Source: Parabacteroides timonensis (GTDB lineage Bacteria > Bacteroidota > Bacteroidia > Bacteroidales > Tannerellaceae). From it: 64,000 nt of DNA. Position 1 is the stretch's first letter. The number at the start of each line of letters is the position of its first letter. The stretch covers positions 1,907,760 through 1,971,759 of the forward strand of contig NZ_LT669941.1 in the NCBI RefSeq assembly GCF_900128505.1, in the 5' to 3' direction. A program made the position numbers and the translations under genes. Shown here piece by piece: positions 8,837 through 16,068 of the stretch. The notes under the pieces are model-generated. The model did not search any database and had not been told where the DNA came from. It worked only from the letters and a program-made list of their open reading frames with translations.

Positions 8837-8850
8837 AATGTTTACTATTA
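8807..8850. repeat. Right imperfect direct repeat flanking the nuclease gene
   Basis: This is the partner of 7527-7575, containing ACAGGTGTTCGTTTAATT and CCATAATGTTTA. It overlaps the start codon of the decayed small gene. Confidence 0.55.
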
Positions 8851-8878
8851 AAATTGTACAAAACCAAAAAGAAGTTGC

Positions 8879-9643
8879 CTAATAAGCAACTAATTGCTTC
8901 ACTATCTCCTGAAATTTCCGTGGTATCCGTTTGAATACTTCCGACCGGATTCCGTCCGGTACGCCATAAAAAGCCTCGGCTATCCCTCCGGTGATACAGG
9001 CTAGCGTATCGCTATCGCCACCCAAAGAGACAGCCAGGCGGATGGCGTTTTCAAAATCTGTACTATCCAGGAAGGCGATGATTGCTTCGGGAACGGTGCC
9101 CTGGCAACTTTCATTGAAATGATAAGTCGGACGTATATCGTCACAGGTACGGTTCAGATCGTAGGAAAAAGTAGTTTCTATATATTGTTTGATTTCTTGC
9201 CTGCTTTTTCCGGTTCGTGCCAAATAAATCGCAGCAGCGGTAGCCTGGGCTCCTTTTATTCCTTCGGGATGGTTATGAGAGACAATAGCTGTTTCCCTGG
9301 TGACATCCAAAGTCTCTTCCAATGAATCGAATTTCCATCCGACAGCACTTACCCGCATTGCTGAACCATTTCCCCAGCTGTTATACGGTTGCGGATCTTT
9401 TTCCCGAAGCCAACCACTAAAACGACCGCCGTAACCTCCCATCGGACATGGATATTTACGTCCGTATTCCTGCATGACACGAGTCAGATCTCCCCCATTA
9501 AGCAGCCAGTCTGCAACAGCAACTGTCATGATCGTGTCGTCCGTATAATCACTTTCACTTGTAAACAGCGGAAAGTCCGTCGTTTTTATATTATCGAATT
9601 CATAAACGGAGCCGATAATGTCTCCTGCTATTGCACCTATCAT
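8879..9643 (-). CDS. ADP-ribosylglycohydrolase family protein
   Basis: The 254-residue protein belongs to the DraG/ARH family, which removes ADP-ribose from proteins or hydrolyses related ADP-ribosyl compounds using a two-metal (usually Mg or Mn) site. The signature appears throughout. The start is MIGAIAGDIIGSVYEF, and the metal-binding DYTDDTIMTVAVADWLL is near residues 32-48. GNGSAMRVSAVG lies near 93-104, SHNHPEGIKGAQATAAA near 122-138, and GGDSDTLACITGGIAEA near 210-226. All acidic ligands are present, so an active enzyme is expected. There is no signal peptide, so it is cytoplasmic. No ADP-ribosyltransferase is adjacent. The substrate is unknown. Confidence 0.92.
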   Translation of the reverse strand: MIGAIAGDIIGSVYEFDNIKTTDFPLFTSESDYTDDTIMTVAVADWLLNGGDLTRVMQEYGRKYPCPMGGYGGRFSGWLREKDPQPYNSWGNGSAMRVSAVGWKFDSLEETLDVTRETAIVSHNHPEGIKGAQATAAAIYLARTGKSRQEIKQYIETTFSYDLNRTCDDIRPTYHFNESCQGTVPEAIIAFLDSTDFENAIRLAVSLGGDSDTLACITGGIAEAFYGVPDGIRSEVFKRIPRKFQEIVKQLVAY

Positions 9644-9753
9644 AGTATGTTAATTAATATTCTTCGGTTGCATAAATATAATAAATATATTCAAACCTTA
9701 CTCGCTTGTACTAAAAAAACTATATAAATCATCGGATTCCTATATCCTTCAGA

Positions 9754-9761
9754 TATATTTG
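9754..9761 (+). promoter_or_regulatory. -7 element of lipocalin-like lipoprotein gene
   Basis: TATATTTG is an exact TAnnTTTG match, 33 bases before ATG 9794. It overlaps the GTG that would open a longer frame, so it helps fix the start. Confidence 0.6.
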
Positions 9762-9793
9762 TGTACTTATTCAAATTCAAAACAGTATTTAAT

Positions 9794-10168
9794 ATGAAAA
9801 AGACGATTACGTGTGGCCTCTTATTACCTATCGCCACACTGGTATTGATTGCTTGCAGCGGAAATAATAATCTTACAAACCAATTAAAAGGTTCCTGGGT
9901 CGCTCCTATCAACGGTATGCCCGAACAAATGGAAGGTTTCGAACTGAAAGACGATGGACTTGCCTCTTCTATCAATATGGCAACACTGGTTTATGAGAAG
10001 TGGGAAACTATAAAACTGGACAATGCTGATGCCTTGGTACTTCAGGGAAAAAGTATCGGCAACGGACAAACACTCTCATTCTCCGACACACTAAAGATTG
10101 ACAAGATATCTGAAAACTCACTGACGCTCACCCAAGACAGTTACACCAGAACATATACAAAAAAGTAA
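9794..10168 (+). CDS. Small lipoprotein, lipocalin-like domain
   Basis: The product is 124 residues from ATG 9794. The longer frame from GTG 9761 overlaps the -7 promoter element and would spoil the signal peptide. The signal MKKTITCGLLLPIATLVLIAC ends in a good lipobox with Cys21. The mature part (LKGSWVAPINGMPEQMEGFELKDDG and a following TYTRTYTKK-type end) looks like the compact beta-barrel lipocalin-like proteins common in Bacteroidales. It is probably anchored to the outer membrane. The binding partner is unknown. Transcription ends at a strong hairpin shared with the convergent PLD-like gene. Confidence 0.65.
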   Translation: MKKTITCGLLLPIATLVLIACSGNNNLTNQLKGSWVAPINGMPEQMEGFELKDDGLASSINMATLVYEKWETIKLDNADALVLQGKSIGNGQTLSFSDTLKIDKISENSLTLTQDSYTRTYTKK

Positions 10169-10174
10169 AAGAAA

Positions 10175-10217
10175 GCCACTGTCTGTAATACGGATTCCGT
10201 CTTACAGACAGTGCTGA
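10175..10217. terminator. Bidirectional hairpin between convergent genes
   Basis: A perfect 12-base inverted repeat, CACTGTCTGTAA (10177-10188) and TTACAGACAGTG (10202-10213), sits between the stop codons of two convergent genes. A short T run follows on the plus strand. Confidence 0.7.
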
Positions 10218-10224
10218 TCTTTAA

Positions 10225-10737
10225 TCATGTAATCCTGTCCGAACAATACTTCTTCCGCTGACAGGTCTTGCAAGGAATCCCCATCCAAAGCTCATCGAAC
10301 TGTTCGACGGCTTCCGTCACCAGCTCTTCTACGGAGGTGAAGATTCCCGCTTCGAAGTTACGGTTGTCTTTTCCTTTCATGCCTAACGCGGCTCCCGTCA
10401 AGTTTGCCGATCCGATATAGACCTGCTTCAGGTCGAATATCAATAACTTGAAATGGACACGCGGACAAAGCACACGCTCCATCCGACTCCAAAGCAAAGG
10501 ATACTTATCAAAGTCATCGCGGAAGTTCTGTCCCGGTTCTTTAGCATGGATCAGACGTACTTCGACACCTTCCTTCACCTTTTGCTCCAACAGCTTCAGG
10601 AGGGGTACAGCGTCTTTTCCTTCTTTGATATAAAGGTCTTTTATATCAGCCGTGCCGATCCATACTGTCCGCTTTGCCTGCCGGATAGCCTCGATAAGGG
10701 AAGAGTAATGTTGTTCGTTTTTAATGTATTGGAGCAT
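10225..10737 (-). CDS. Phospholipase D-like domain protein with C-terminal cysteine motif
   Basis: The 170-residue cytoplasmic protein has one complete HKD motif: His95-x-Lys97-x4-Asp102, followed by Gly109-Ser110-x-Asn112. PLD enzymes need two HKD motifs, so a single-motif protein of this size would act as a dimer, as Nuc and the Tdp1/BfiI-type nucleases do. The C-terminus carries CKTCQRKKYC (Cys156, Cys159, Cys165), which could hold a metal but lacks a visible fourth ligand apart from neighbouring residues. A nuclease or phosphodiesterase role is more likely than a lipase role because there is no secretion signal. It has its own complete promoter (10786-10816). No partner gene is adjacent. 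Confidence 0.78.
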   Translation of the reverse strand: MLQYIKNEQHYSSLIEAIRQAKRTVWIGTADIKDLYIKEGKDAVPLLKLLEQKVKEGVEVRLIHAKEPGQNFRDDFDKYPLLWSRMERVLCPRVHFKLLIFDLKQVYIGSANLTGAALGMKGKDNRNFEAGIFTSVEELVTEAVEQFDELWMGIPCKTCQRKKYCSDRIT

Positions 10738-10785
10738 AAATAATAATTTCTCTGATGAAACCTTAGTACTATATCATAGACTATT

Positions 10786-10816
10786 CAAATATATAGGATA
10801 AATTCCAGACCGACAA
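10786..10816 (-). promoter_or_regulatory. Promoter of the PLD-like gene
   Basis: On the minus strand TTG (10816-10814), 20 bases, then TATATTTG (10793-10786) is a textbook Bacteroidetes promoter. The predicted leader is about 40 bases. Confidence 0.75.
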
Positions 10817-10964
10817 TCATTAAGCAATTGATGAGAAATAAAAATCACACTTTCTATCCGTTCTCAGATTAATTTCATATTTTTACGAACATAGCCCCCA
10901 AAAGGCATTCCTGTTATTCTACTGGATACAGAAGAGTGAACTCTGAATTATAAAACGTGAACCT

Positions 10965-11951
10965 ATGAGATCTGTCATTTTATACAACCTGCTTCTTTGC
11001 ATTCTTTTTATCGGATGTACAAACAGACAAAAGCAATCGACAATCATTGGCGGCGCAGATAGTACCACTGAAATCGTCATTGCCGATGCAGACACACAAC
11101 AATACGACATAGATGCCCCTATTCCTCTGTCAGAGATAGAACAATATAACAAACGAGTGACCTTGAAACGTATCCCCAATGTAGCGATCACCCACCCGGA
11201 TGCTTACAAGATAAGAACCCAAAAGCCTGTATATACAACCAAAACGCAACAAATCACATTAGACGTGATCAACGTCGATGCTCCTTCCGCTGAACTTGAA
11301 TACCACAGAATGGAACAATGGGAAAACGGGAAATGGACTGAATTCCCATTCATCGACAATCTTGGGTTTGCCGGAGGAGGCAGAACTCTGTCCAAAGGAG
11401 ACACATTGCCGGAACATATCAGCATGTCAGAGTTTAAATATCTTTTAGAACCTAATAAATACAAAATTCATTTCTATGTCTTTGCTAACATCTACATCTA
11501 TTGTACCGTAACAGACAAGAGTATTCAATCCGTAAAAAACAGCGAAATGAAAGGTGCTTTCAACTTCCGTGTATTAGACTCAAAGAACGATTCACTTCGC
11601 ATTCTGTTTGAAAATCACACCAATCTGTCAGTACAACCCGTATATCTACCCAGTGTCGGAACAGACGAATTATACAATGTTCATCCGTATGCCCGTTCAG
11701 GCTGGGTCGGAGAATCCCAATGGATGAAAAGCCATGCTCTATTGAAAGGTGGAGAAGCCATGCTATTCAGTATTCCGATATCGTGGGACACCAATGGTTT
11801 ACAATCACGCCACGATAAAGAGAGTTTCAAAGCAGGAATACTAGCTCCCGGAAAATATAAAATAGGATTACAGATTGAGGTTTATATGGAGACAGAGTTT
11901 AAGGTAGAATATTCACCTATACCTTTACAACCCACGGAAATCACTCATTAA
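10965..11951 (+). CDS. Secreted lipoprotein with immunoglobulin-like fold
   Basis: The 328-residue protein has a lipoprotein signal ending in FIGC with Cys18. The region of about residues 65-180 contains paired Tyr/Trp-rich strands (YKIRTQKPVYTTKTQQITLDV, then LEYHRMEQWENGKWTEFPF and a LEPNKYKIHFYV close). This pattern is typical of bacterial Ig-like domains that begin with a Tyr-x3-TxxxxITxxIxN motif and end with LxxGxYxI. A second, similar module seems to occupy residues 190-320. The function is unknown; surface display or ligand binding is likely. It stands alone, and its only promoter candidate (TATTTTTA at 10878) is weak. Confidence 0.6.
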   Translation: MRSVILYNLLLCILFIGCTNRQKQSTIIGGADSTTEIVIADADTQQYDIDAPIPLSEIEQYNKRVTLKRIPNVAITHPDAYKIRTQKPVYTTKTQQITLDVINVDAPSAELEYHRMEQWENGKWTEFPFIDNLGFAGGGRTLSKGDTLPEHISMSEFKYLLEPNKYKIHFYVFANIYIYCTVTDKSIQSVKNSEMKGAFNFRVLDSKNDSLRILFENHTNLSVQPVYLPSVGTDELYNVHPYARSGWVGESQWMKSHALLKGGEAMLFSIPISWDTNGLQSRHDKESFKAGILAPGKYKIGLQIEVYMETEFKVEYSPIPLQPTEITH

Positions 11952-11973
11952 TTCGACCATTCAATAGCCTCTT

Positions 11974-12858
11974 TTATCTGAATATCCTATCTGCATCCAC
12001 TTCAAGCTCTCTAACTTTATCCAACAGTTGGAAAGTCGCTTTCACCATTGCATCCCATGCCTTAAGGCAATCCTTGATAATTTTTTCGCGATCAGGAAGA
12101 TCATAGTCAGTTGTTCTTTCCAGATATCTTTCCTGTATCTTTCTGGCATTGGGTTGTTTGTAAATATAAGCCATGTGTTTAGCCTGCTCAATAGGATCCT
12201 TGATCTTTTTCCCTTCATTGTACAATCGCATCAAATTCTCTTCTTCATAAATCATCGCTTTATAGCATGACAAGTTCTCCTGATCAAGGAAAGTGATATA
12301 AACGCGCATCTTATCTTCCATATGAGTAACGAACAGTCCTTGATCCGAGAGCCAGATCATTTTATTTTCCTTATCTTCTTCACTCCAGTTTTCCGGATAA
12401 AAATCCGTTGGCCTCATATCGTCAGAGTGACGTTGGAAATAAAGGGCAGCATTCATCCCTTTCGTATTGATCTTGTCCGGCAGCAGATAACGTTCTTTAT
12501 AACGTTGTACGAAATGGGAAGTTATCTTTTCAGGAAAAAAATCATCAATGCTCCTCAGGAACAGATATTCGGTAAGTTCTCCCCGATATAAAGGAATATA
12601 AATCACATAACCTCCTATCATTGCATTTTCCCGGGTGTAATAATTACTGTGGAATTCTATTTGCCATGTATTATTTCGTTTGGTACGATAAGTTTTCGTT
12701 TGAACAATATTATGGATACAATAAGGATTCTTTTTGCCGGAAGAATTCATTTGCCAACGGAAATTACCGAAAGCAATCCTTATAGGCCCCTTCAACTCAA
12801 GGAAATCAAGATAAGCTTCATGTTGAAGCTCTGCGTTTGTCATGGCTACAGTAAACAT
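11974..12858 (-). CDS. Hypothetical cytoplasmic protein
   Basis: The 294-residue product has no signal peptide and no membrane segment. The N-terminal half is rich in aromatic residues, and around residue 114 it contains SHFVQRYKERYLL. A His-x3-Arg-Tyr-x2-Arg arrangement of this kind is seen in some phage- or stress-associated proteins, but I cannot assign a family. The C-terminal third (about 215-290) is helical and charged, suggesting a coiled coil. ATG 12843 (MTNAELQHE) is an equally good start. A -7 element, TATATTTG at 12911-12904, lies upstream. The gene is isolated, so context does not help. Confidence 0.55.
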   Translation of the reverse strand: MFTVAMTNAELQHEAYLDFLELKGPIRIAFGNFRWQMNSSGKKNPYCIHNIVQTKTYRTKRNNTWQIEFHSNYYTRENAMIGGYVIYIPLYRGELTEYLFLRSIDDFFPEKITSHFVQRYKERYLLPDKINTKGMNAALYFQRHSDDMRPTDFYPENWSEEDKENKMIWLSDQGLFVTHMEDKMRVYITFLDQENLSCYKAMIYEEENLMRLYNEGKKIKDPIEQAKHMAYIYKQPNARKIQERYLERTTDYDLPDREKIIKDCLKAWDAMVKATFQLLDKVRELEVDADRIFR

Positions 12859-12903
12859 ACATTATTGTGTTTTTCATTAATACTAATGTAAATTTTGCAC
12901 ATC

Positions 12904-12911
12904 CAAATATA
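12904..12911 (-). promoter_or_regulatory. -7 element of hypothetical gene
   Basis: TATATTTG on the minus strand, about 45 bases before the start at 12858. No -33 TTG is seen at the usual distance. Confidence 0.45.
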
Positions 12912-13125
12912 ACAAAAAAACACGAAACTATTCTATCCAAACAAAACTTTTTTGTTTATAAGCCTTACAAACGCCCATCCATAAACATCAGAGCCTGGCA
13001 TTATATACGCAGCGCCAATACAATACTCAATCAGTAAGTTAAGTTATAACCCCTTCACCAATCTTTACATCCGGTATGGTATATTTTCTCCCCCTGATAC
13101 TTTAACGTGATCGGTTCTGAAAAGC

Positions 13126-13764
13126 CTACTCTTTGCTTTCTTCCTCTTTCCGCATCCCTTTCTGCCAGCTTTCTTTCAACACGTAATATTTCTGTTTTCC
13201 TCTTCCCAAACGAAGCAACTTGCCTTGTTCGTGAAGCTTCTTCAGGTCTTTCAGGGCTTGATAACGGCTGCATTGATTAAAACACATGCAATCGGAGGAA
13301 GAAATGAGGTGGCTGGTTTCCAGTCGGGTGAGGATGCGCTTCAGCCGTTCCTCTTCAGCCTGTTCCTTGCGTTTGGGAAGGACGGCACGTTCAAGAGGCA
13401 TTGCTTTCAGTTGCTGCTTAAGTTGGGGAGAGGAACGGTAGACAACATTGTTAAAACTGATCGACTCGGCACGAATTTGCTTCGGGCTGGTGATGCCCTT
13501 CGGAGTCTTCAAGGTAACAGAAAAGTTACCTATCCCATCCAGGTCAACGGTTTCGCCATATTTCAAATGAAAGGCCAACCTGTCCGATAAAGCACGAATC
13601 ACCCCCTTTACATCGCCGGAACTGAACGAACAGATGCCGGCTATCTCATCCGCCAGCAGGTCAGTCGTGATCTTTCCATCGGAAACGACTTTGGCATACA
13701 GCGAACCTGTTTCTCCCGTTTCCCGGTTCGGTGGATTCTTATAAAACGTATATTTAGCACACAT
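13126..13764 (-). CDS. HU-like DNA-binding protein with C-terminal winged-helix extension
   Basis: The 212-residue product belongs to the Bacteroidales HU-related group. Residues about 1-125 carry an HU/IHF-type fold, with DIxxxCSFSSGDVKGVIRALSDRLAFHLKYGETVDLDGIGNF in split form. LDGIGNFSV is the equivalent of the LxGFGxF motif of HU. A DNA-binding arm region follows (SPKQIRAESISFNN). Unlike classical HU (about 90 residues), it continues with a Lys/Glu-rich linker (130-145) and a helix-turn-helix-like C-terminus (about 146-205; SRYQALKDLKKLHEQGKL, then RLGRGKQKYYV as a wing). It probably binds and bends DNA at specific sites. Its promoter holds four 22-base tandem repeats that may be its own operator. 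Confidence 0.82.
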   Translation of the reverse strand: MCAKYTFYKNPPNRETGETGSLYAKVVSDGKITTDLLADEIAGICSFSSGDVKGVIRALSDRLAFHLKYGETVDLDGIGNFSVTLKTPKGITSPKQIRAESISFNNVVYRSSPQLKQQLKAMPLERAVLPKRKEQAEEERLKRILTRLETSHLISSSDCMCFNQCSRYQALKDLKKLHEQGKLLRLGRGKQKYYVLKESWQKGMRKEEESKE

Positions 13765-13804
13765 ATACAGTAGATTTAAGTTTTAAGTCCTTATTATTTA
13801 GTTC

Positions 13805-13835
13805 GAAAGATAGCAATAATTTTACTTTTGTGCAA
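13805..13835 (-). promoter_or_regulatory. Promoter of the HU-like gene
   Basis: On the minus strand TTG (13835-13833), 20 bases, then TATCTTTC (13812-13805), one base from TAnnTTTG. The -33 element lies inside the first 22-base repeat, so any protein bound to the array would touch the promoter. Confidence 0.6.
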
Positions 13836-13913
13836 GCATAAAATCAATTTTGAGCTAGCTCAAAATTAAATTCGAGCATGCTAAAAATTAATTTCGGGCT
13901 TGCTCAAAAGTAA
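13826..13913. repeat. Four tandem 22-base palindromic repeats upstream of the HU-like gene
   Basis: Units at 13826-13847, 13848-13869, 13870-13891 and 13892-13913 abut exactly. Each has a core of GC, two variable bases, GC, flanked by T-rich left and A-rich right halves and ending in AA. The second unit contains a perfect 18-base palindrome, TTTTGAGCTAGCTCAAAA (13848-13865). The 22-base period is about two helical turns, so all cores face the same side of the DNA. This looks like a multi-site operator. Confidence 0.85.
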
Positions 13914-14014
13914 AAAAACATAGGAGAAAAATAATAGTTATTCGTATGTTTTGAGTTAAGATATAGGGAAGAAAATATTAAATTTACCCGGTAAACCAGA
14001 AACAACATATAAAT

Positions 14015-14779
14015 ATGCTAATTATATTAACCTCGGCAAAGACAATGACCGGCACTTCCAAGATAAAAGCGCCCGTAGGGACAACACCCCGTTTCACACA
14101 GGAAGCGATGGAAATAGCCCTGAATATGGCACAGTTCTCTGCCGATGAACTGAAAAAGATATTGAAGCTCAACCCCAAGCTAGCGTTGGAGAATTATAAC
14201 CGATTCCAGGAGTTCCATTCGGAAGAGAACCATTCGTTGCAGGCAATACTGGCTTATACCGGAGTGGTCTTCAAGAACCTGGCACCGAAAGACTTTACGC
14301 CCGACGATTTTCGTTACATGAACGATCATCTGCGGATTGCTTCCATCTGCTATGGCCTATTGCGTCCGCTCGACCTGATCAAGACCTACCGGATGGAATA
14401 TGAAGTGAAACTGCCGGAACTGGGCGAAGGAAATATGTACAACTACTGGCGTCCGCGGCAGACACAAACGCTTATAGACGATGTGAAAGCGAACGACAAT
14501 ATCCTGATCAACCTTGCCAGCCAGGAGATACAAGGAGCTTACAACTGGAAAGAGGTAGAAAAAGCGGTACGCATCATCACGCCGGAGTTCAAGGTTTGGA
14601 AAGACGGAAAAGCACAAACAATTGTCATTTACACGAAAATGGCACGCGGACAAATGACCCGGTATATACTGAAAAACCGGATTACTGATCCTGAAGAGCT
14701 CAAACAATTCTCCTGGGAAGGGTTTACTTATGACGAGAGCATGTCAGAAGGGGATAATTGGGTTTTCCTGCAAAGCTAA
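14015..14779 (+). CDS. yaaA: Peroxide stress protein YaaA family
   Basis: The 254-residue cytoplasmic protein matches the YaaA (formerly DUF328) family along its full length; E. coli YaaA has about 258 residues. Recognisable blocks are MLIILTSAKTM at the start, YTGVVFKNL near 90, IASICYGLLRPLDLIKTYRMEY near 110-130, LINLASQEI near 166, and the C-terminal KMARGQMTRYIL near 210-221. YaaA in E. coli lowers free intracellular iron during peroxide stress and has been described as DNA-binding; the same role here is inferred from homology. It lies about 100 bases beyond the 22-base repeat array of the divergent HU-like gene, but no promoter element of its own could be recognised. Confidence 0.93.
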   Translation: MLIILTSAKTMTGTSKIKAPVGTTPRFTQEAMEIALNMAQFSADELKKILKLNPKLALENYNRFQEFHSEENHSLQAILAYTGVVFKNLAPKDFTPDDFRYMNDHLRIASICYGLLRPLDLIKTYRMEYEVKLPELGEGNMYNYWRPRQTQTLIDDVKANDNILINLASQEIQGAYNWKEVEKAVRIITPEFKVWKDGKAQTIVIYTKMARGQMTRYILKNRITDPEELKQFSWEGFTYDESMSEGDNWVFLQS

Positions 14780-14790
14780 AGGAGGTAAAT

Positions 14791-15915
14791 TTAATTATTC
14801 ATATTGTTATATACCTCGATTCCCTTCACAGTCAACAAATATTTTTGTCGCGGATGATTGGGTTTATCGGGGTAAAGCAGTCGCAACACATTCTCTTGAA
14901 TAGCCGGATTCAAATAGTTCTTTAAGAAATTACCTCGGTCTTTAAGCCCTACGGAATTCATCATCTCTTTCACCGACATAGTCTGGCTTCCTACTGCTTT
15001 TATCAGATCAAGAACTTGCGGGGTACTTACGGGGTACTTGTTGGGTACTTGTTGGGTACTTGTTGGGTCTGGTTTATCTTCCATATCCGATAACTCCGGG
15101 ACATTCACTACCATATACCGGTTCTTCAGCTCATTTTCTTCACCTAAAAGCAGATTGCGGAAGAAGCGAATCAGAAAATTTGAATCACGCATAATACCTT
15201 TTTGCACATTCTGATAGTTGGCGCGTACTAATGCATTACGGAAGTACCATGAATGTTTAGCAAAAAGATCATTCTCTACATTAAAGCCCAATGAGCGCAA
15301 ATACAGAATGGCAAAGACGGCAGTTGTTCTTGTATTGCCTTCACCAAAAGGATGAATCTGCCAAATTCCTGACACAAACTTAGCGATATGTTCCACCAAC
15401 TCATTACGGTCCACCTGAGAATAATCAAAAGCATGCTCTTGCTCCAAATCATACTCTATGGCCCGGCGAATGTCAGGGGCAGAAACATAAAATACCGTAT
15501 CACCACGTAATACCCATTCTTTTTTCGTGATATTATAATCGCGTATCTTCCCGGCAAATTTAAAGACACCATTAAAAATCCGACGATGTATGGAAGTCAA
15601 ACCAACCAATGTAAAGGCAAATGTCTTTTCGGCTAGAATGCGCCTTATGTTTGTAGAAGCCACATCCGCTTCGTGTGTTTCATCATCTTCTACCGTACGA
15701 ACTGCTTTCGATTGGTAATAGCTTTTTATAAGCTGCTCCGCTTCATCAATCGTAATTTCTCCTTCAATATCCCGGAGGGCCGTTTCGATCAAATAATCTG
15801 ACGGCTTTAGTCCATCCACGGCTTGCAAGCCGATGGCAGTTTGCCAGGCATATCCTTTCTCACGCTTATGAGGCTCTGATTGCTTTATATATTCATCAAA
15901 ATCATCTATTGCCAT
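14791..15915 (-). CDS. Fic domain protein with C-terminal winged helix
   Basis: Fic enzymes transfer AMP or related groups to protein hydroxyls. The 374-residue product has the complete Fic motif HPFGEGNTR at residues 188-196, with catalytic His188. It is preceded by the substrate flap region (IRDYNITKKEWVLRGDTVFY, about 127-146). An N-terminal helical part precedes the Fic core. After residue 285 comes a Thr/Gln/Pro linker encoded by four 11-base DNA repeats, then a helix-turn-helix-type domain (about 305-370; VKEMMNSVGLKDRGNFLKNY). This layout is common in Bacteroidales and suggests DNA-linked self-regulation. It has its own promoter (15955-15986). No antitoxin gene is adjacent. The target is unknown. 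Confidence 0.9.
   Translation of the reverse strand: MAIDDFDEYIKQSEPHKREKGYAWQTAIGLQAVDGLKPSDYLIETALRDIEGEITIDEAEQLIKSYYQSKAVRTVEDDETHEADVASTNIRRILAEKTFAFTLVGLTSIHRRIFNGVFKFAGKIRDYNITKKEWVLRGDTVFYVSAPDIRRAIEYDLEQEHAFDYSQVDRNELVEHIAKFVSGIWQIHPFGEGNTRTTAVFAILYLRSLGFNVENDLFAKHSWYFRNALVRANYQNVQKGIMRDSNFLIRFFRNLLLGEENELKNRYMVVNVPELSDMEDKPDPTSTQQVPNKYPVSTPQVLDLIKAVGSQTMSVKEMMNSVGLKDRGNFLKNYLNPAIQENVLRLLYPDKPNHPRQKYLLTVKGIEVYNNMNN
15021..15064. repeat. 11-base tandem repeats in the Fic linker
   Basis: Three exact copies of GGGTACTTGTT (15032-15042, 15043-15053, 15054-15064) follow one variant copy (15021-15031). Eleven is not a multiple of three, so gain or loss of a unit would shift the reading frame before the helix-turn-helix domain. 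Confidence 0.85.
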
Positions 15916-15954
15916 AATCGTTATTGTTGGATTATACTTCCATTACCTTCTATG

Positions 15955-15986
15955 CAAATTTAATCATTCTGCACCAAACACCTCAA
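15955..15986 (-). promoter_or_regulatory. Promoter of the fic gene
   Basis: On the minus strand TTTTG (TTG at 15986-15984), 21 bases, then TAAATTTG (15962-15955). Leader of roughly 33 bases. Confidence 0.6.
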
Positions 15987-16068
15987 AAGTACAAAAGAAA
16001 TCGACCTTTCATTCAATAAACCGGAGATAAGATCGTTATATTTACGTTCTCTTTAAACGAATCATGAA

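Noticed and set aside
13826..13913. Possible transposon end or CRISPR-like array
   Set aside because: Units abut without spacers, lie in a promoter, and there is no transposase or target duplication.
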